From Methylobacterium nodulans ORS 2060 (lineage in GTDB: Bacteria; Pseudomonadota; Alphaproteobacteria; Rhizobiales; Beijerinckiaceae), in contig NC_011894.1 in NCBI RefSeq assembly GCF_000022085.1, positions 5,354,001 to 5,418,000 of the forward strand: DNA of 64,000 nucleotides, in the 5' to 3' direction. Position numbers and translations under genes: made by a program. Positions 43,613 to 53,170 of the stretch are shown here, piece after piece. The notes under the pieces are model-generated. The model saw only the letters and a program-made list of their open reading frames with translations, was not told where the DNA came from and did no database searches. The stretch's first letter is position 1; every line of letters starts with the position of its first letter.

Positions 43613-45028
43613 ATGACGGAGCACCTGGTCTTCGTCACCGGCCGGCTGGCCAGGCCGCGCCTCGAAAAGATCGTCGCGGCGCTGCCGGCCGACCGATTCG
43701 CCGGCACCATCGCGGATGCGGGCGTGAAGGTCGCCGCCCTGATGACCGAAGAGATCATCCGCCGCCGGGTCACGGTGCCGGCGGAGGCGGACCGCATCAT
43801 CCTGCCCGGGCGCTGCCGGGCCGATACTGGGGCGCTCTCGGAGTTCTTCGGCGTGCCCGTCGAGCGCGGTCCCGACGAGATCGTGGACCTGCCGGCCTAT
43901 CTCGGCCTCACGGGCCGGAAGGTCGACCTGTCTCGGCACGACCTCACCATCTTCTCCGAGATCGTCGACGCCTCGAAGCTCACGCCCGACGAGATCCTGG
44001 CCCGCGCCCTCGACCTCGCCCGCCGCGGCGCCGACGTGATCGATCTCGGCGGCCTGCCGGACACGCCCTTCCCGCATCTCGAGGACACGGTCCGGCTGCT
44101 GAAGGGCGCGGGCCTCAAGGTCAGCGTCGATTCGTTCGACCGCGACGAACTCGCCCGCGGCGCGAAGGCCGGGGCGGATTTCCTCCTCAGCCTCAGCGAG
44201 GAGAGTCTCGACCTCGCCTTCGAGACCGACGCCGTGCCGGTGCTCGTGCCGGTGCGGCCCGACGACCTCGCCTCCCTCGACCGCGCGATCGAGCGCATGC
44301 GGAAGGCCGGACGGCCCTTCCTGGCCGACCCGATCCTGGAGCCGATCCATTTCGGCTTCGCCGCCTCGATCGTGCGCTACCACGAGACGCGCCGCCGCCA
44401 TCCCGACATCGAGATGATGATGGGGACGGGCAATCTCACGGAACTCACCGAGGCCGACAGCGTCGGGGTCACGGCGATGCTGGTCGGCCTGTGCTCGGAA
44501 CTCGCCATCCGCAACGTGCTGATCGTGCAGGTCTCGGAGCACACGCGGCGCACGGTGGAGGAGCACGACGCGGCGCGGCGGGTGATGTACGCGGCCCGCG
44601 CCGACGGCGCCCTGCCGAAGGGCTATGGGCGCCAGCTCCTGAGCCTGCACGACAAGCAGCCCTACGTGCAGACGCCGGAAGAGATCGCCGCGCTCGCCGC
44701 CGAGGTGCGGGACCCGAACTACCGCGTGGCGGTCGCGGAGGACGGGGTCCACATCTACAACCGCGCGATCCACAAGGTCGGCACCGACGCCATGGCGTTC
44801 TTCCCCGACCTCGACGTCGCCACGGATGGCGGGCACGCCTTCTATCTCGGCGGGGAATTGACCAAAGCCGAACTCGCCTGGCGGCTCGGCAAGCGCTACG
44901 TGCAGGACGAGCCCCTGGATTGGGGCTGCGCGGTGGATGCGGTGGCGGAGGACACCACCACGTTCAAGGAGGTCGGGCACACGCTGCACGGCCGCCGCCC
45001 GGCGCGCGAGCCCGAGGGGACGGAGTGA
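43613..45028 (+). CDS. Dihydropteroate synthase-like protein of the methanopterin pathway
   Basis: A 471-aa protein of the archaeal-type DHPS-related family (TIGR00284-like). The N-terminal part is LVFVTGRLARPRLEKIVAAL; the middle is a DHPS-like barrel (LTIFSEIVDASKLTPDEILA, ADVIDLGGLPDTPFPHLED, KVSVDSFDRDELARGAKAGA, MMMGTGNLTELTEADSVGV). In M. extorquens a homologue belongs to the gene set needed for dephospho-tetrahydromethanopterin; the exact reaction is unsettled. It lies 4 bases before the DUF447 gene. Confidence 0.88.
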   Translation: MTEHLVFVTGRLARPRLEKIVAALPADRFAGTIADAGVKVAALMTEEIIRRRVTVPAEADRIILPGRCRADTGALSEFFGVPVERGPDEIVDLPAYLGLTGRKVDLSRHDLTIFSEIVDASKLTPDEILARALDLARRGADVIDLGGLPDTPFPHLEDTVRLLKGAGLKVSVDSFDRDELARGAKAGADFLLSLSEESLDLAFETDAVPVLVPVRPDDLASLDRAIERMRKAGRPFLADPILEPIHFGFAASIVRYHETRRRHPDIEMMMGTGNLTELTEADSVGVTAMLVGLCSELAIRNVLIVQVSEHTRRTVEEHDAARRVMYAARADGALPKGYGRQLLSLHDKQPYVQTPEEIAALAAEVRDPNYRVAVAEDGVHIYNRAIHKVGTDAMAFFPDLDVATDGGHAFYLGGELTKAELAWRLGKRYVQDEPLDWGCAVDAVAEDTTTFKEVGHTLHGRRPAREPEGTE

Positions 45029-45032
45029 GGCG

Positions 45033-45632
45033 GTGCCGCTGATCCTGGAGACCATCGTCACGACGCAAGGAGCGGATGGCCGCCTGCACCTCGTGCCGTT
45101 CGGCCTCATCGCACTAGGAGCGCACTTCGTGCTCGCGCCCTTCCGGCCCTCTCCGACCATCGCCAACCTCGAGTCGAATCCCTGTTTCGCCGCCGCCGCG
45201 CCCGCCGACATGCGGGTGATTGCCGGCTGCGTCACCGGCCGGCGCGACTGGGCCACCCTGCCCTGCGAGCGCATTCCGGGCCGGCGCCTCGCCGAGGCCT
45301 ACGGGCACCGGGAATTCGAGGTCGTGGCGGTGGAGGACGATCCGTTACGTCCGCGCTTCCGGGCGCGCATCGTCCACGAGGCCGCCCACCGCCCCTTCAC
45401 GGGCTACAACCGGGCGCAGGCCGCCGTGCTGGAGGCCGCGATCCTGTCGACGCGGCTCGACCGGCTGCCCCCGGACAAAGTGCTCTCGGAGATGCGATAC
45501 CTCCATATCGCGGTCTCCAAGACGGCCGGCCCCGCCGAGCGCGAGGCGTGGCATTGGATCGAGGAGAAGGTCGCCGCCGCCCTCAACCTTGCCGCGGCGG
45601 ACCGGCTCCTCGTCGACGACACCGAGGCTTGA
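45033..45632 (+). CDS. DUF447 flavin-reductase-like protein of the methanopterin pathway
   Basis: A 199-aa split-barrel protein starting at GTG 45033 (PLILETIVTTQGADGRLHLV). Seen: HFVLAPFRPSPTIANLESNP, GCVTGRRDWATLPCERIPGR and ARIVHEAAHRPFTGYNRAQA, which fit DUF447, a flavin/pterin-binding-like family shared by methanogens and methylotrophs. It overlaps neither gene but is 4 bases from the DHPS-like stop and 15 before the MxaD-like gene. The biochemical role is unknown. Confidence 0.82.
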   Translation: MPLILETIVTTQGADGRLHLVPFGLIALGAHFVLAPFRPSPTIANLESNPCFAAAAPADMRVIAGCVTGRRDWATLPCERIPGRRLAEAYGHREFEVVAVEDDPLRPRFRARIVHEAAHRPFTGYNRAQAAVLEAAILSTRLDRLPPDKVLSEMRYLHIAVSKTAGPAEREAWHWIEEKVAAALNLAAADRLLVDDTEA

Positions 45633-45647
45633 GAGGAGAACCATCCC

Positions 45648-46187
45648 ATGAAGCTGTTGATCGGGGGCGCTGTCGCGGCGCTGGTCGCGCTCGCGCCGCT
45701 TGCGGCCGAGGCCCACGGCCCGACCCGCAAGAAGGTCGAGGAGAAGGTCACCATCAACGCCGCGCCCGAGAAGGTCTGGGCCGTCGTCGGCAACTTCCAG
45801 GACATGAGCTGGCTGCCGCCGGTGGAGAAGACCGAAGGCAAGGGCGGCAACGAGGTCAAGGCCACCCGCACCCTCACGCTCAAGGGCGGCGCCACCGTCG
45901 AGGAAGAGCTCTACAAGTACTCGGCAGAGAACAAGAGCCTGTCGTACCGCATCAACAAGGTCGACCTGAAGGTTCTGCCGGTCAACAACTATTCCTCGAC
46001 GATCAAGGTCGAGCCGTCCGAGGGCGGCAAATCCACGGTGACGTGGGACGGCGCGTTCTACCGGGGCTACATGAACAACGACCCGCCGCCCGAGCTGAGC
46101 GACGAGGCGGCGGTGAAGGCGGTGACCGAGCTCTACAAGGCCGGGCTCGAGAACCTGAAGACGAAGCTCGAGAAGAGCGGCTCGTGA
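45648..46187 (+). CDS. MxaD-like exported SRPBCC protein
   Basis: A 179-aa exported protein: signal (LLIGGAVAALVALAPLAAEA), then a SRPBCC/START-like fold (KVTINAAPEKVWAVVGNFQD, WLPPVEKTEGKG, RTLTLKGGATVEEELYKYSA, KSLSYRINKVDLKVLPVNNY). It resembles MxaD, a periplasmic protein that aids electron transfer from methanol dehydrogenase to cytochrome cL, but no mxa/xox genes are adjacent. A strong ribosome site (GAGAGGAG) precedes it. It is translationally coupled to the YVTN gene by GTGA. Confidence 0.8.
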   Translation: MKLLIGGAVAALVALAPLAAEAHGPTRKKVEEKVTINAAPEKVWAVVGNFQDMSWLPPVEKTEGKGGNEVKATRTLTLKGGATVEEELYKYSAENKSLSYRINKVDLKVLPVNNYSSTIKVEPSEGGKSTVTWDGAFYRGYMNNDPPPELSDEAAVKAVTELYKAGLENLKTKLEKSGS

Positions 46188-47119
46188 AGGCTCTCCTCGC
46201 GGGAATGCTTCTCGGCGCCGGCCTGATCGCTCCGGCCAGCGCCGCGGAGGCCATCGTCACGGCCCAGAACGCCAATGCGGTTGACATCGTCGACCTCGAC
46301 ACGCGCAAGGTCGAGGCGACGATCCCCGTGCCGGGCGCACCGGCCGGGATCGCGCTCTCGCCCGACCGTACTCGCGCCTATGTCACCGCCCCCGAGGGCA
46401 AGGCGCTGGTGGTGATCGACGTCGCGGGCCGGCGCATCGAGCGGACGGTGCCGCTCGGCGGCGGCCCGCTCGGCGTCGGCGTGAACCCGGTGAGCGGCAC
46501 GGTCTACGTCGCCGACTGGTACGCCAAGCGCCTCTGGGCGGTGGACCCCTCGACGCTGACGCTCGAGGGCGAGATCGCGGTCGGCACCTCGCCCTCAGGG
46601 ATCGCGGTGACGCGGGACGGACGCCTCATCCTCGTCGCCGACCGCGACGACGATGCGGTGTCGGTGGTGGATGCCGGCACGCGCCAGCGCCTTGCGGTGG
46701 TCAAGGTCGGCATGCGCCCCTTCGGGGTGACGATCGACCCGGAGGGCAGGCGCGCCTATACGGCGAATGTCGGCTCGAACGACGTCTCGGTCATCGACCT
46801 CGCGACGCAGCGGGAGATCGCCCGGGTGCCGGTGGGCGAGCGGCCCTACGCGGTCGCGCTGACGGGCGGACGCGCCTTCGTCACCGACCAGTATGGCGGC
46901 ACGGTCAGCACCTTCGACCTCGCGACGCTCAAACCCGGACCGCGCATCGACGTCGGCGAGTATCCGGAGGGCATCGCGGCGAGCCGCGACGGCCGGCTGG
47001 TCTACGTGGCGAACTGGGAATCGAACACCATGAGCGTGATCGATGCCGCCAGCCTGCGCGTGACCGGGCAGGTGACGACCTCCGACGGGCCGCGGTCCTT
47101 CGGAGACTTCCTGCGCTGA
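46184..47119 (+). CDS. Exported YVTN beta-propeller protein, second copy in the window
   Basis: A 311-aa exported propeller: signal (LLAGMLLGAGLIAPASAAEA), then YVTN repeats (IVTAQNANAVDIVDLDTRK, YVTAPEGKALVVIDVAGRR, DDAVSVVDAGTRQRLAVVKV, SNDVSVIDLATQREIARVPV, YVANWESNTMSVIDAASLR). The GTG at 46184 overlaps the stop of the MxaD-like gene, so the two act together. It is a distant relative of the lutB-like propeller 7 kb away. A periplasmic function in alcohol oxidation is inferred from company. Confidence 0.82.
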   Translation: MKALLAGMLLGAGLIAPASAAEAIVTAQNANAVDIVDLDTRKVEATIPVPGAPAGIALSPDRTRAYVTAPEGKALVVIDVAGRRIERTVPLGGGPLGVGVNPVSGTVYVADWYAKRLWAVDPSTLTLEGEIAVGTSPSGIAVTRDGRLILVADRDDDAVSVVDAGTRQRLAVVKVGMRPFGVTIDPEGRRAYTANVGSNDVSVIDLATQREIARVPVGERPYAVALTGGRAFVTDQYGGTVSTFDLATLKPGPRIDVGEYPEGIAASRDGRLVYVANWESNTMSVIDAASLRVTGQVTTSDGPRSFGDFLR

Positions 47120-47485
47120 CGGTCGCGCACCCCGATGTGATCGCTTGATCAGGCGAATGTCTGCGGCATCGGCAGCGCGCCTGACCCGCTCCTGTCCCGG
47201 GCGCATGAAGCGGCAGCGGAATGCGACCCGGGACCCAGCACAGGAGGCCGCGCAGCGACCGCCTTTCACCAGCGGCGCTGGAAATCGGAGCCGCTTCGCG
47301 GCAAGTCCTCCTGCTGGATTCCGGATCTCCTTCCGCTGACGCCGCAGTCGTCCGGGAAAGGGAGGGAATGCTGTCGCCGGAAAGGGCGCAGACGATCACC
47401 TCGCAGCGATTCGACCGGAAACCGGATAACATCCTGAAGGGCGCAGCCGCGCCCGGACCGCAGGCTTCAGCGAGGAGGGCTCGCC
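47120..47485. other. Intergenic region with one REP-type half-motif
   Basis: A 366-base gap. GACCGGAAACCGGATA at 47410-47425 is the complement of the TCCGGTTTCCGG word found in the REP elements elsewhere in the window. TGATCGCTTGATCA around 47138-47151 is a short dyad. No gene is seen. Confidence 0.5.
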
Positions 47486-47731
47486 ATGGGCGAAGTCTAT
47501 GACTGGCGGAGGATCGGACGGCCGGTCTTCATGGAGCCGCCCTTCGATGGGCAGCCCGTGGAGTTGCGGCTCGCGAGCGGTGCGGTGATCGAGGCGCGGC
47601 TCGACGATCCGGAACTGGTGGTCACCGAGGACCCGGCCTTCACGCTCGGCGCCGTCGCGTGGCGCGATCGCGGCGGACACCGCCTGCCCGAGGGCGATCC
47701 CCCGGTCGGCTGGCGCCCACTCGCGCCGTGA
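47486..47731 (+). CDS. Small hypothetical protein
   Basis: An 81-aa protein starting MGEVYDWRRIGRPVFMEPPF with mixed beta-type composition, no signal and no membrane span. A good ribosome site (GAGGAGGG, 47472-47479) precedes ATG 47486. No family is recognised. It faces the next gene tail to tail with 7 bases between. Confidence 0.6.
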   Translation: MGEVYDWRRIGRPVFMEPPFDGQPVELRLASGAVIEARLDDPELVVTEDPAFTLGAVAWRDRGGHRLPEGDPPVGWRPLAP

Positions 47732-47738
47732 GCCGCCG

Positions 47739-48074
47739 CTACCGCCCGATCCGCCTCACCCGCATGGCCTTGTAGATCGCCGGGTGTGCGGCCGAGAGAG
47801 CGCGTGGAATCGCGGGCGGCGGGGGCGGCGGTGCCGGCCTCGGCCGGCGCGGGCGGTCCTCGACCACGACCTCCACCGTGATGTGCCGCGGGCCGTCGCC
47901 CGGCGGCCGAGCCTGGCGGCCGGCAAGCAGGGACAGGATCCCATAGGCGACCAGCGATGCGACGCCGATGCCGACGCTGCTCCAGGACGGGGCCGGCGCC
48001 AGCATCATGGTCGCGAGGCCGCCGAGTGCGAGGGCAGCCGCGAGCGTTCTCGCGTTGATCGGATCGGCAGGCAT
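47739..48074 (-). CDS. Small two-span membrane protein
   Basis: A 111-aa protein with two adjacent hydrophobic segments (TLAAALALGGLATMMLAPA and VGIGVASLVAYGILSLLAG), then a basic, Pro-rich cytoplasmic tail (RPRRPRPAPPPPPPAIPRA). No family is recognised. It has ordinary composition for the genome and lies upstream of, and divergent from, the ABC transporter operon. Confidence 0.55.
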   Translation of the reverse strand: MPADPINARTLAAALALGGLATMMLAPAPSWSSVGIGVASLVAYGILSLLAGRQARPPGDGPRHITVEVVVEDRPRRPRPAPPPPPPAIPRALSAAHPAIYKAMRVRRIGR

Positions 48075-48378
48075 ACCCCATCCTCGCGCAAGACGATCGC
48101 CGGGCGGTGAATCGCAAGGCGCGCATTCTCACGATCGGGCCGGGTTTCCGCGCCACGCCCCACCCGTTGCGGGCCGGCGGCCGATCGGAATCCGCCGGGC
48201 CGCTTCCCACGGCGCCCGGCAAACTCTAAGAGCGCATACGCGCCGCACCTGCGGGGCGGACCCGGCACGACCGGAGCGCCGCAGGACAAGAAGACCCCGG
48301 ACAACGGGACGAGGCCAGAACACGGGCGAGACGGTCGCGCCGCGCGGGCGGCCCGGCCAGTCGACAGGGAGCATGGTC

Positions 48379-49536
48379 ATGAGGTGGTCGGTCTGGGCGG
48401 GAGCGCTCGCGGGCGTCGCGCTGGCATTCGGGGCGGTGGCGGAGCCGATCCGGATCGGCGTGACGATCTCGAAGACGGGACCGGCAGCCTCGCTCGGCAT
48501 CCCCCAGTCGAACTCCGTCGGGCTGATGCCGGCCGAGATCGGCGGCACGCCGGTCGAATGGATCGTGCTCGACGACGCCTCGGACACCACCAAGGGCGTC
48601 GCCAATACCCGCAAGCTCGCGAGCGACGACAGGGTCGACGCGATCATCGGCTCGTCGATTACCCCGGTCTCGCTCGCCATGGTCGAGGTGGCGGCGGAGG
48701 CGAAGGTGCCGATGATCACGGTCGCGGCCTCCTCCAAGCTCGTCGCTCCGATGGACGACAAGCGGCGCTGGGTGTTCAAGACGGCCCAGAACGACAGCCT
48801 GATGGCCGAGGCCATCGTCGGGCACATGGCGCGGGCGGGCGTGAAGTCGGTGGGAATGATCGGCTTCAACGATGCCTATGGCGACGGCTGGCTCGGCGAG
48901 ATCGGTCCGCGCCTGGAGGCGAAGGGCATTCGGCTCGTGGCGAGCGAGCGCTATGCCCGCACCGACACCAGCGTAACGGGCCAGGCCCTCAAGCTCATGG
49001 CGGCGCGCCCCGACGCGGTGCTGATCGCCGCCTCCGGCACGCCCGCCGCCCTGCCGCAGAAGACCCTCAAGGAACGGGGTTTTTCCGGCAAGATCTACCA
49101 GACGCATGGCGTCGCCAATGCCGATTTCCTGCGCGTCGGCGGCCGGGACGTCGAGGGGACGATCCTGCCGGCCGGGCCGCTCCTCGTCGCCGATCAGCTG
49201 CCCGAGGGCAATCCGGTGCGCAAGGTGGCGCTGGACTACACCCGCGCCTACGAGGCGAAGTACGGCGCGGGCACGCTCGCGGCCTTCGGCGGCCATGCCT
49301 ACGACGCCGCCCTGCTCCTCGCCAACGCCCTGCCGGTCGCGCTGCGATCCGCCAAGCCCGGCACGCCGGAATTCCGCGCCGCCCTGCGGGACGCGCTCGA
49401 AGGGCTGCGCGAGGTCGTCTACACGCACGGCGTCGCCACGATGAGCCCCTCCGACCATATCGGCCAGGACGAGCGCGCGCGGGTGATGGTGACGATCGAG
49501 AACGGGCGCTGGAAGCTGCTCGCCCAGACGAACTGA
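48379..49536 (+). CDS. Branched-chain amino acid/urea-type ABC transporter substrate-binding protein
   Basis: A 385-aa LivJ/K-like periplasmic protein: signal ([20 protein letters not shown]), then [60 protein letters not shown] and [23 protein letters not shown] at 48365 sits 8 bases before ATG 48379 and only 2 before an in-frame ATG at 48373, so 48379 is chosen. It is the first gene of a four-gene import operon. The ligand could be an amino acid, an aromatic acid or an amide. Confidence 0.92.
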   Translation: MRWSVWAGALAGVALAFGAVAEPIRIGVTISKTGPAASLGIPQSNSVGLMPAEIGGTPVEWIVLDDASDTTKGVANTRKLASDDRVDAIIGSSITPVSLAMVEVAAEAKVPMITVAASSKLVAPMDDKRRWVFKTAQNDSLMAEAIVGHMARAGVKSVGMIGFNDAYGDGWLGEIGPRLEAKGIRLVASERYARTDTSVTGQALKLMAARPDAVLIAASGTPAALPQKTLKERGFSGKIYQTHGVANADFLRVGGRDVEGTILPAGPLLVADQLPEGNPVRKVALDYTRAYEAKYGAGTLAAFGGHAYDAALLLANALPVALRSAKPGTPEFRAALRDALEGLREVVYTHGVATMSPSDHIGQDERARVMVTIENGRWKLLAQTN

Positions 49537-49615
49537 GCGGAGCCCGCGCCCCCGCCGGTCAGCCATGGCCTCCCGCCGCACCGCGGAGGGAGGCCGAACC
49601 GCGACGAGTTCTCCC

Positions 49616-50653
49616 GTGGACGCCACGATTCTCCTGCTGCTGCTCCAGGATGGGGTGGTGAACGGCGTGATCTACGCGCTGATCGCCCTCTCCCTCGTGC
49701 TCGTCTTCACGGTCACCCGGGTGATCCTGATCCCGCAGGGCGAGTTCGTGGCCTATGGGGCGCTGACGCTCGCGGGCTTCGAGGCCGGCACGGTGCCCGG
49801 GACCGTCCCGCTCCTGCTGGCGCTCGGCGCCGCCGCCTTCGCGGCGGATCTGGTCGAGACCCGCCACGCCCTCGGGGCGCGGGTGCTCCTGCGCCTCGCC
49901 CTGCGCGATCTCGCCCTGCCCGCCCTCGTGGCGGGGCTGGCCGTGACCCTCGGCCCGGGCAAGCCGGGCCTCGCCCTTGGCATCGCGCTCACCCTCGCCA
50001 TCGTCACCCCGATGGGCGCCTATCTCCATTCGGTCGCGTTCCGCCCCCTGGAGAAGGCGTCGGTCCTCGTCCTCCTCGTCGCGGCGGTCGGGGTGCATCT
50101 CGCGCTCACCGGCCTCGGCCTCGTCTTTTTCGGGGCGGAGGGGTCCCGCACCCCGCCGCTCTCGGATGCGATGCTCCCCGCCGGCCCCCTGGTGATCAGC
50201 GGGCAGTCGCTCTGGATGATCGGCCTGACCCTGGCGATCATCGCCGGCCTCTGGCTCTTCTTCGGCGTCACGCTCCTCGGCAAGGCGCTGCGGGCCACCG
50301 CGGTGAACCGGCTCGGGGCGCGGCTGATGGGGATCGGGCCGGCCATGGCCGGCCGCCTCAGCTTCACGGTCGCAGCCTTCATCGGGGCGCTCTCCGGCAT
50401 CCTCGTCGCGCCCCTCACCACGATCTACTACGACACCGGCTTCCTCATCGGCCTGAAGGGATTCGTCGCCGCGATCATCGGCGGCCTCGCGAGCTACCCG
50501 GGCGCGGCGGCGGCCGCGATCCTCGTCGGCCTCATCGAATCCCTCTCGGCCTTCGAGGCCAGCGCCTACAAGGAGGTGATCGTCTTCCTGGCGATCATCC
50601 CGGTGCTGCTCTGGCGCTCGGCCCGCGCCGCCCCGGTCGAGGACGAGGAGTAG
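49616..50653 (+). CDS. ABC transporter permease, LivH-type
   Basis: A 345-aa inner-membrane permease with about eight spans ([20 protein letters not shown] at the start; [20 protein letters not shown] carries the coupling-helix region; [20 protein letters not shown] near the end). The GTG start at 49616 gives the usual family N-terminus ([12 protein letters not shown]). An in-frame ATG at 49565 would add 17 residues without similarity, so the choice is moderately sure. It precedes the LivM-LivG fusion by 4 bases. Confidence 0.88.
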   Translation: MDATILLLLLQDGVVNGVIYALIALSLVLVFTVTRVILIPQGEFVAYGALTLAGFEAGTVPGTVPLLLALGAAAFAADLVETRHALGARVLLRLALRDLALPALVAGLAVTLGPGKPGLALGIALTLAIVTPMGAYLHSVAFRPLEKASVLVLLVAAVGVHLALTGLGLVFFGAEGSRTPPLSDAMLPAGPLVISGQSLWMIGLTLAIIAGLWLFFGVTLLGKALRATAVNRLGARLMGIGPAMAGRLSFTVAAFIGALSGILVAPLTTIYYDTGFLIGLKGFVAAIIGGLASYPGAAAAAILVGLIESLSAFEASAYKEVIVFLAIIPVLLWRSARAAPVEDEE

Positions 50654-50657
50654 TCCG

Positions 50658-52418
50658 ATGCCCTCCCGCCTCCTGCCCCTCGCCGGCCTCGCCCTCGTCG
50701 CCGCCCTCCCCCTCGCCGGTCTGAAGCCGTTCTGGCTCACGCTCCTCACCTATGCGGGCCTCTCGGCCATCGTGGTGATCGGCCTCGTGGTGCTCACGGG
50801 CATCGCCGGGATCATGTCGTTCGGGCAGGCGATGTTCGTCGGCATCGGCGCCTATGCGAGCGCGCTCCTGAGCCTGCGCCTCGGCCTCCCGCCTTGGCTG
50901 ACCCTGCCGGCCGCGGTGGCGGCCGCGGGCCTCGCCGCCCTCTGCGTCGGGGCGATCACCCTGCGGCTGTCGGGACATTACCTGCCGCTCGGCACCATCG
51001 CCTGGACCATCGCCTTCTTCTACGCGCTCGGCAACACGGACGCGTTCGGGCGCTTCGACGGACTCGCGGGCCTGCCGCCGCTTACGCTCTTCGGCACCCC
51101 GATCACCAGCGGCCCGTCCCTGTTCTGGCTCGTGTGGCTCAGCCTCGCCCTCTGCATCCTCCTGACCCGCCGCCTCCTGCGCGCACGCGCCGGCCGGGCG
51201 ATCCGGGCGCTCAAGGGCGGCGCCGTCGCGGCCGAGGCCTTCGGGATCGACACGGGCCGCACGCGCATCGTCGCCTTCACGTATGCGGCGATGCTCGCGG
51301 GCCTCTCGGGCTGGCTCTACGTCCAGGTGCAGCGGGCCATCAACCCGACCCCCTTCGGCCTCAACGCCAGCATCGAGTACCTGCTGATGACGGTTCTCGG
51401 CGGGGCGGGCTCGGTCTGGGGCGGGGTGTTCGGGGCGACGCTGGTGACGGTCCTCAAGGACCAGCTCCAGAACGTGCTGCCGCTCCTTCTCGGCACGCAG
51501 GGCAACTTCGAGGCGATCGTGTTCGGCCTGCTGTTCGTGCTGATCCTGCAGCGGGCGCCGGACGGCCTCTGGCCGCTGCTGACGCGGCGCGCGACGCCGC
51601 TGCCGCCGCGCCACCCCGAGACGGACGCCGTCCTCCCAGCGCGACCGTCCGCGCCGGCGGGCACTCCCCTCCTCGACGCGCAGGGCCTGCGCAAGAGCTT
51701 CGGGGGCCTCGTCGCGGTCGACGGCATCGACCTCGCGGTGCGGGCCGGCGAGATCGTCGCGCTGATCGGCCCGAACGGGGCGGGCAAGAGCACGACCTTC
51801 AACCTCGTCACCGGGGTCGCGCGCTGCGATGCGGGGCGCATCACCCTGTTCGGCCGCGAGGTTGCGGGGCAGCCGGCCCGGGCCATCGCGCGGCTCGGCG
51901 TCGCCCGCAGCTTCCAGCACGTGAAGCTCGTCGGCGGCATGTCGGTGATCGAGAACGTGGCGCTCGGCGCGCATCTGCGCGGCCGGGCGGGGGCGTTGCG
52001 CGGCGCGCTCGGCCTCGACCGCACCGAGGAGGCCGCGATCTTCGCCGAGGCGCGCCGGCAGCTCGCGCGGGTCGGGCTCGCCGAATTCGCCGAGCGGCCC
52101 GCCGGGAGCCTGGCCCTGGGCCAGCAGCGCATCGTCGAGATCGCGCGGGCGCTGTGCCTGTCGCCCGCGCTGCTCCTCCTCGACGAGCCGGCCGCGGGCC
52201 TGCGCCTGCGCGAGAAGCAGGCCCTGGCCGATCTGCTGCGCCGCCTGCGGGCGGACGGGCTCGGCATCCTCCTCGTCGAGCACGACATGGATTTCGTGAT
52301 GGGCCTCGCCGACCGGCTCGTGGTGATGAATTTCGGCGCCAAGCTCTGCGAGGGGCCGCCCGCCGCGATCCGCTCCGACCCGGCGGTGATCGAGGCCTAT
52401 CTCGGGCGCGCCGCATGA
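50658..52418 (+). CDS. LivM-LivG fusion: permease and ATPase in one chain
   Basis: A 586-aa fusion. Residues 1-310 are a LivM permease (GIAGIMSFGQAMFVGIGAYA, LPLGTIAWTIAFFYALGN, ASIEYLLMTVLGGAGSVWGG). After a Pro-rich linker, residues 340-586 are a LivG ATPase: Walker A GPNGAGKST, signature LALGQQRIVEIARAL (degenerate LSGGQ), Walker B LLLLDEPAAGLRLREK and LLVEHDMDFVMGLADRLVVM. Fusions of these two subunits are known in rhizobial urea/branched-chain systems. The ATG of livF overlaps its stop. Confidence 0.93.
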   Translation: MPSRLLPLAGLALVAALPLAGLKPFWLTLLTYAGLSAIVVIGLVVLTGIAGIMSFGQAMFVGIGAYASALLSLRLGLPPWLTLPAAVAAAGLAALCVGAITLRLSGHYLPLGTIAWTIAFFYALGNTDAFGRFDGLAGLPPLTLFGTPITSGPSLFWLVWLSLALCILLTRRLLRARAGRAIRALKGGAVAAEAFGIDTGRTRIVAFTYAAMLAGLSGWLYVQVQRAINPTPFGLNASIEYLLMTVLGGAGSVWGGVFGATLVTVLKDQLQNVLPLLLGTQGNFEAIVFGLLFVLILQRAPDGLWPLLTRRATPLPPRHPETDAVLPARPSAPAGTPLLDAQGLRKSFGGLVAVDGIDLAVRAGEIVALIGPNGAGKSTTFNLVTGVARCDAGRITLFGREVAGQPARAIARLGVARSFQHVKLVGGMSVIENVALGAHLRGRAGALRGALGLDRTEEAAIFAEARRQLARVGLAEFAERPAGSLALGQQRIVEIARALCLSPALLLLDEPAAGLRLREKQALADLLRRLRADGLGILLVEHDMDFVMGLADRLVVMNFGAKLCEGPPAAIRSDPAVIEAYLGRAA

Positions 52419-53170
52419 GCCCGCCGCTCTTCGAGGCCCGCGACGTCCGGGTGGCCTACGGCAAGGTCGAGGCGGTGCGCGGCGTGTTGCTCACGGTCCC
52501 GGCGGGCCGCGTCGTCACGGTGCTCGGCGCGAACGGGGCGGGCAAGACCACGCTGCTCAACGCGCTCATGGGCATCCTGCCGGCCAGGGGAAGCATCCGC
52601 TTCGAGGGCCGGGACCTCGCGCGGCTCCCCGTCGAGGAGCGGGTGGCGGTGGGCCTGAGCCTGATCCCCGAGCGGCGCGAGCTGTTCGGGAGCATGAGCG
52701 TCGAGGACAATTTGCGGCTCGGCGCCTTCCGGTTCCGGGGCCGCGGCGGGGGCGGCGACCTCGACGCGATGTTCGCGCTGTTTCCGCGCCTGAAGGAGCG
52801 CCGCCGCCAGCTCGCCGGCACGCTCTCGGGCGGCGAGCGCCAGATGCTCGCCATGGCCCGCGCCCTGATGGGCCGGCCCCGTCTCCTCATGCTCGACGAG
52901 CCGAGCTTGGGGCTGGCTCCTCTCGTCGTCGCGGAGGTGATGCGCAAGGTGGCGCACCTGCGCGACGAGGGCGTGGCCGCGCTTCTCGTCGAGCAGAACG
53001 CCCGCGCAGCCCTGCAGGTGGCGGATTACGGCTACGTGCTCGACGGCGGCGCGGTGGTGCTGGAGGGGCCGAGCGCGGCGCTCCGGGCCGACGAGCGGGT
53101 GGTCGAGACCTATCTCGGCGTGCTCTCGGCGGATCAGACCGCGCCGGAGGGGCCCCTCCCGCGCGGGTGA
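52415..53170 (+). CDS. ABC transporter ATPase, LivF-type
   Basis: A 251-aa ATPase: Walker A GANGAGKTT (residues about 39-47), LSLIPERRELFGSMSVEDNL typical of LivF, signature LSGGERQMLAMARAL, Walker B LLMLDEPSLGLAP and LLVEQNARAALQVADYGYVL. The ATG overlaps the previous stop (ATGA). The tail after ETYLG is about 18 residues longer than usual and its TGA stop is the first three bases of the repeat element that follows, so the end of the protein may have been altered by that insertion. Confidence 0.93.
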   Translation: MSPPLFEARDVRVAYGKVEAVRGVLLTVPAGRVVTVLGANGAGKTTLLNALMGILPARGSIRFEGRDLARLPVEERVAVGLSLIPERRELFGSMSVEDNLRLGAFRFRGRGGGGDLDAMFALFPRLKERRRQLAGTLSGGERQMLAMARALMGRPRLLMLDEPSLGLAPLVVAEVMRKVAHLRDEGVAALLVEQNARAALQVADYGYVLDGGAVVLEGPSAALRADERVVETYLGVLSADQTAPEGPLPRG

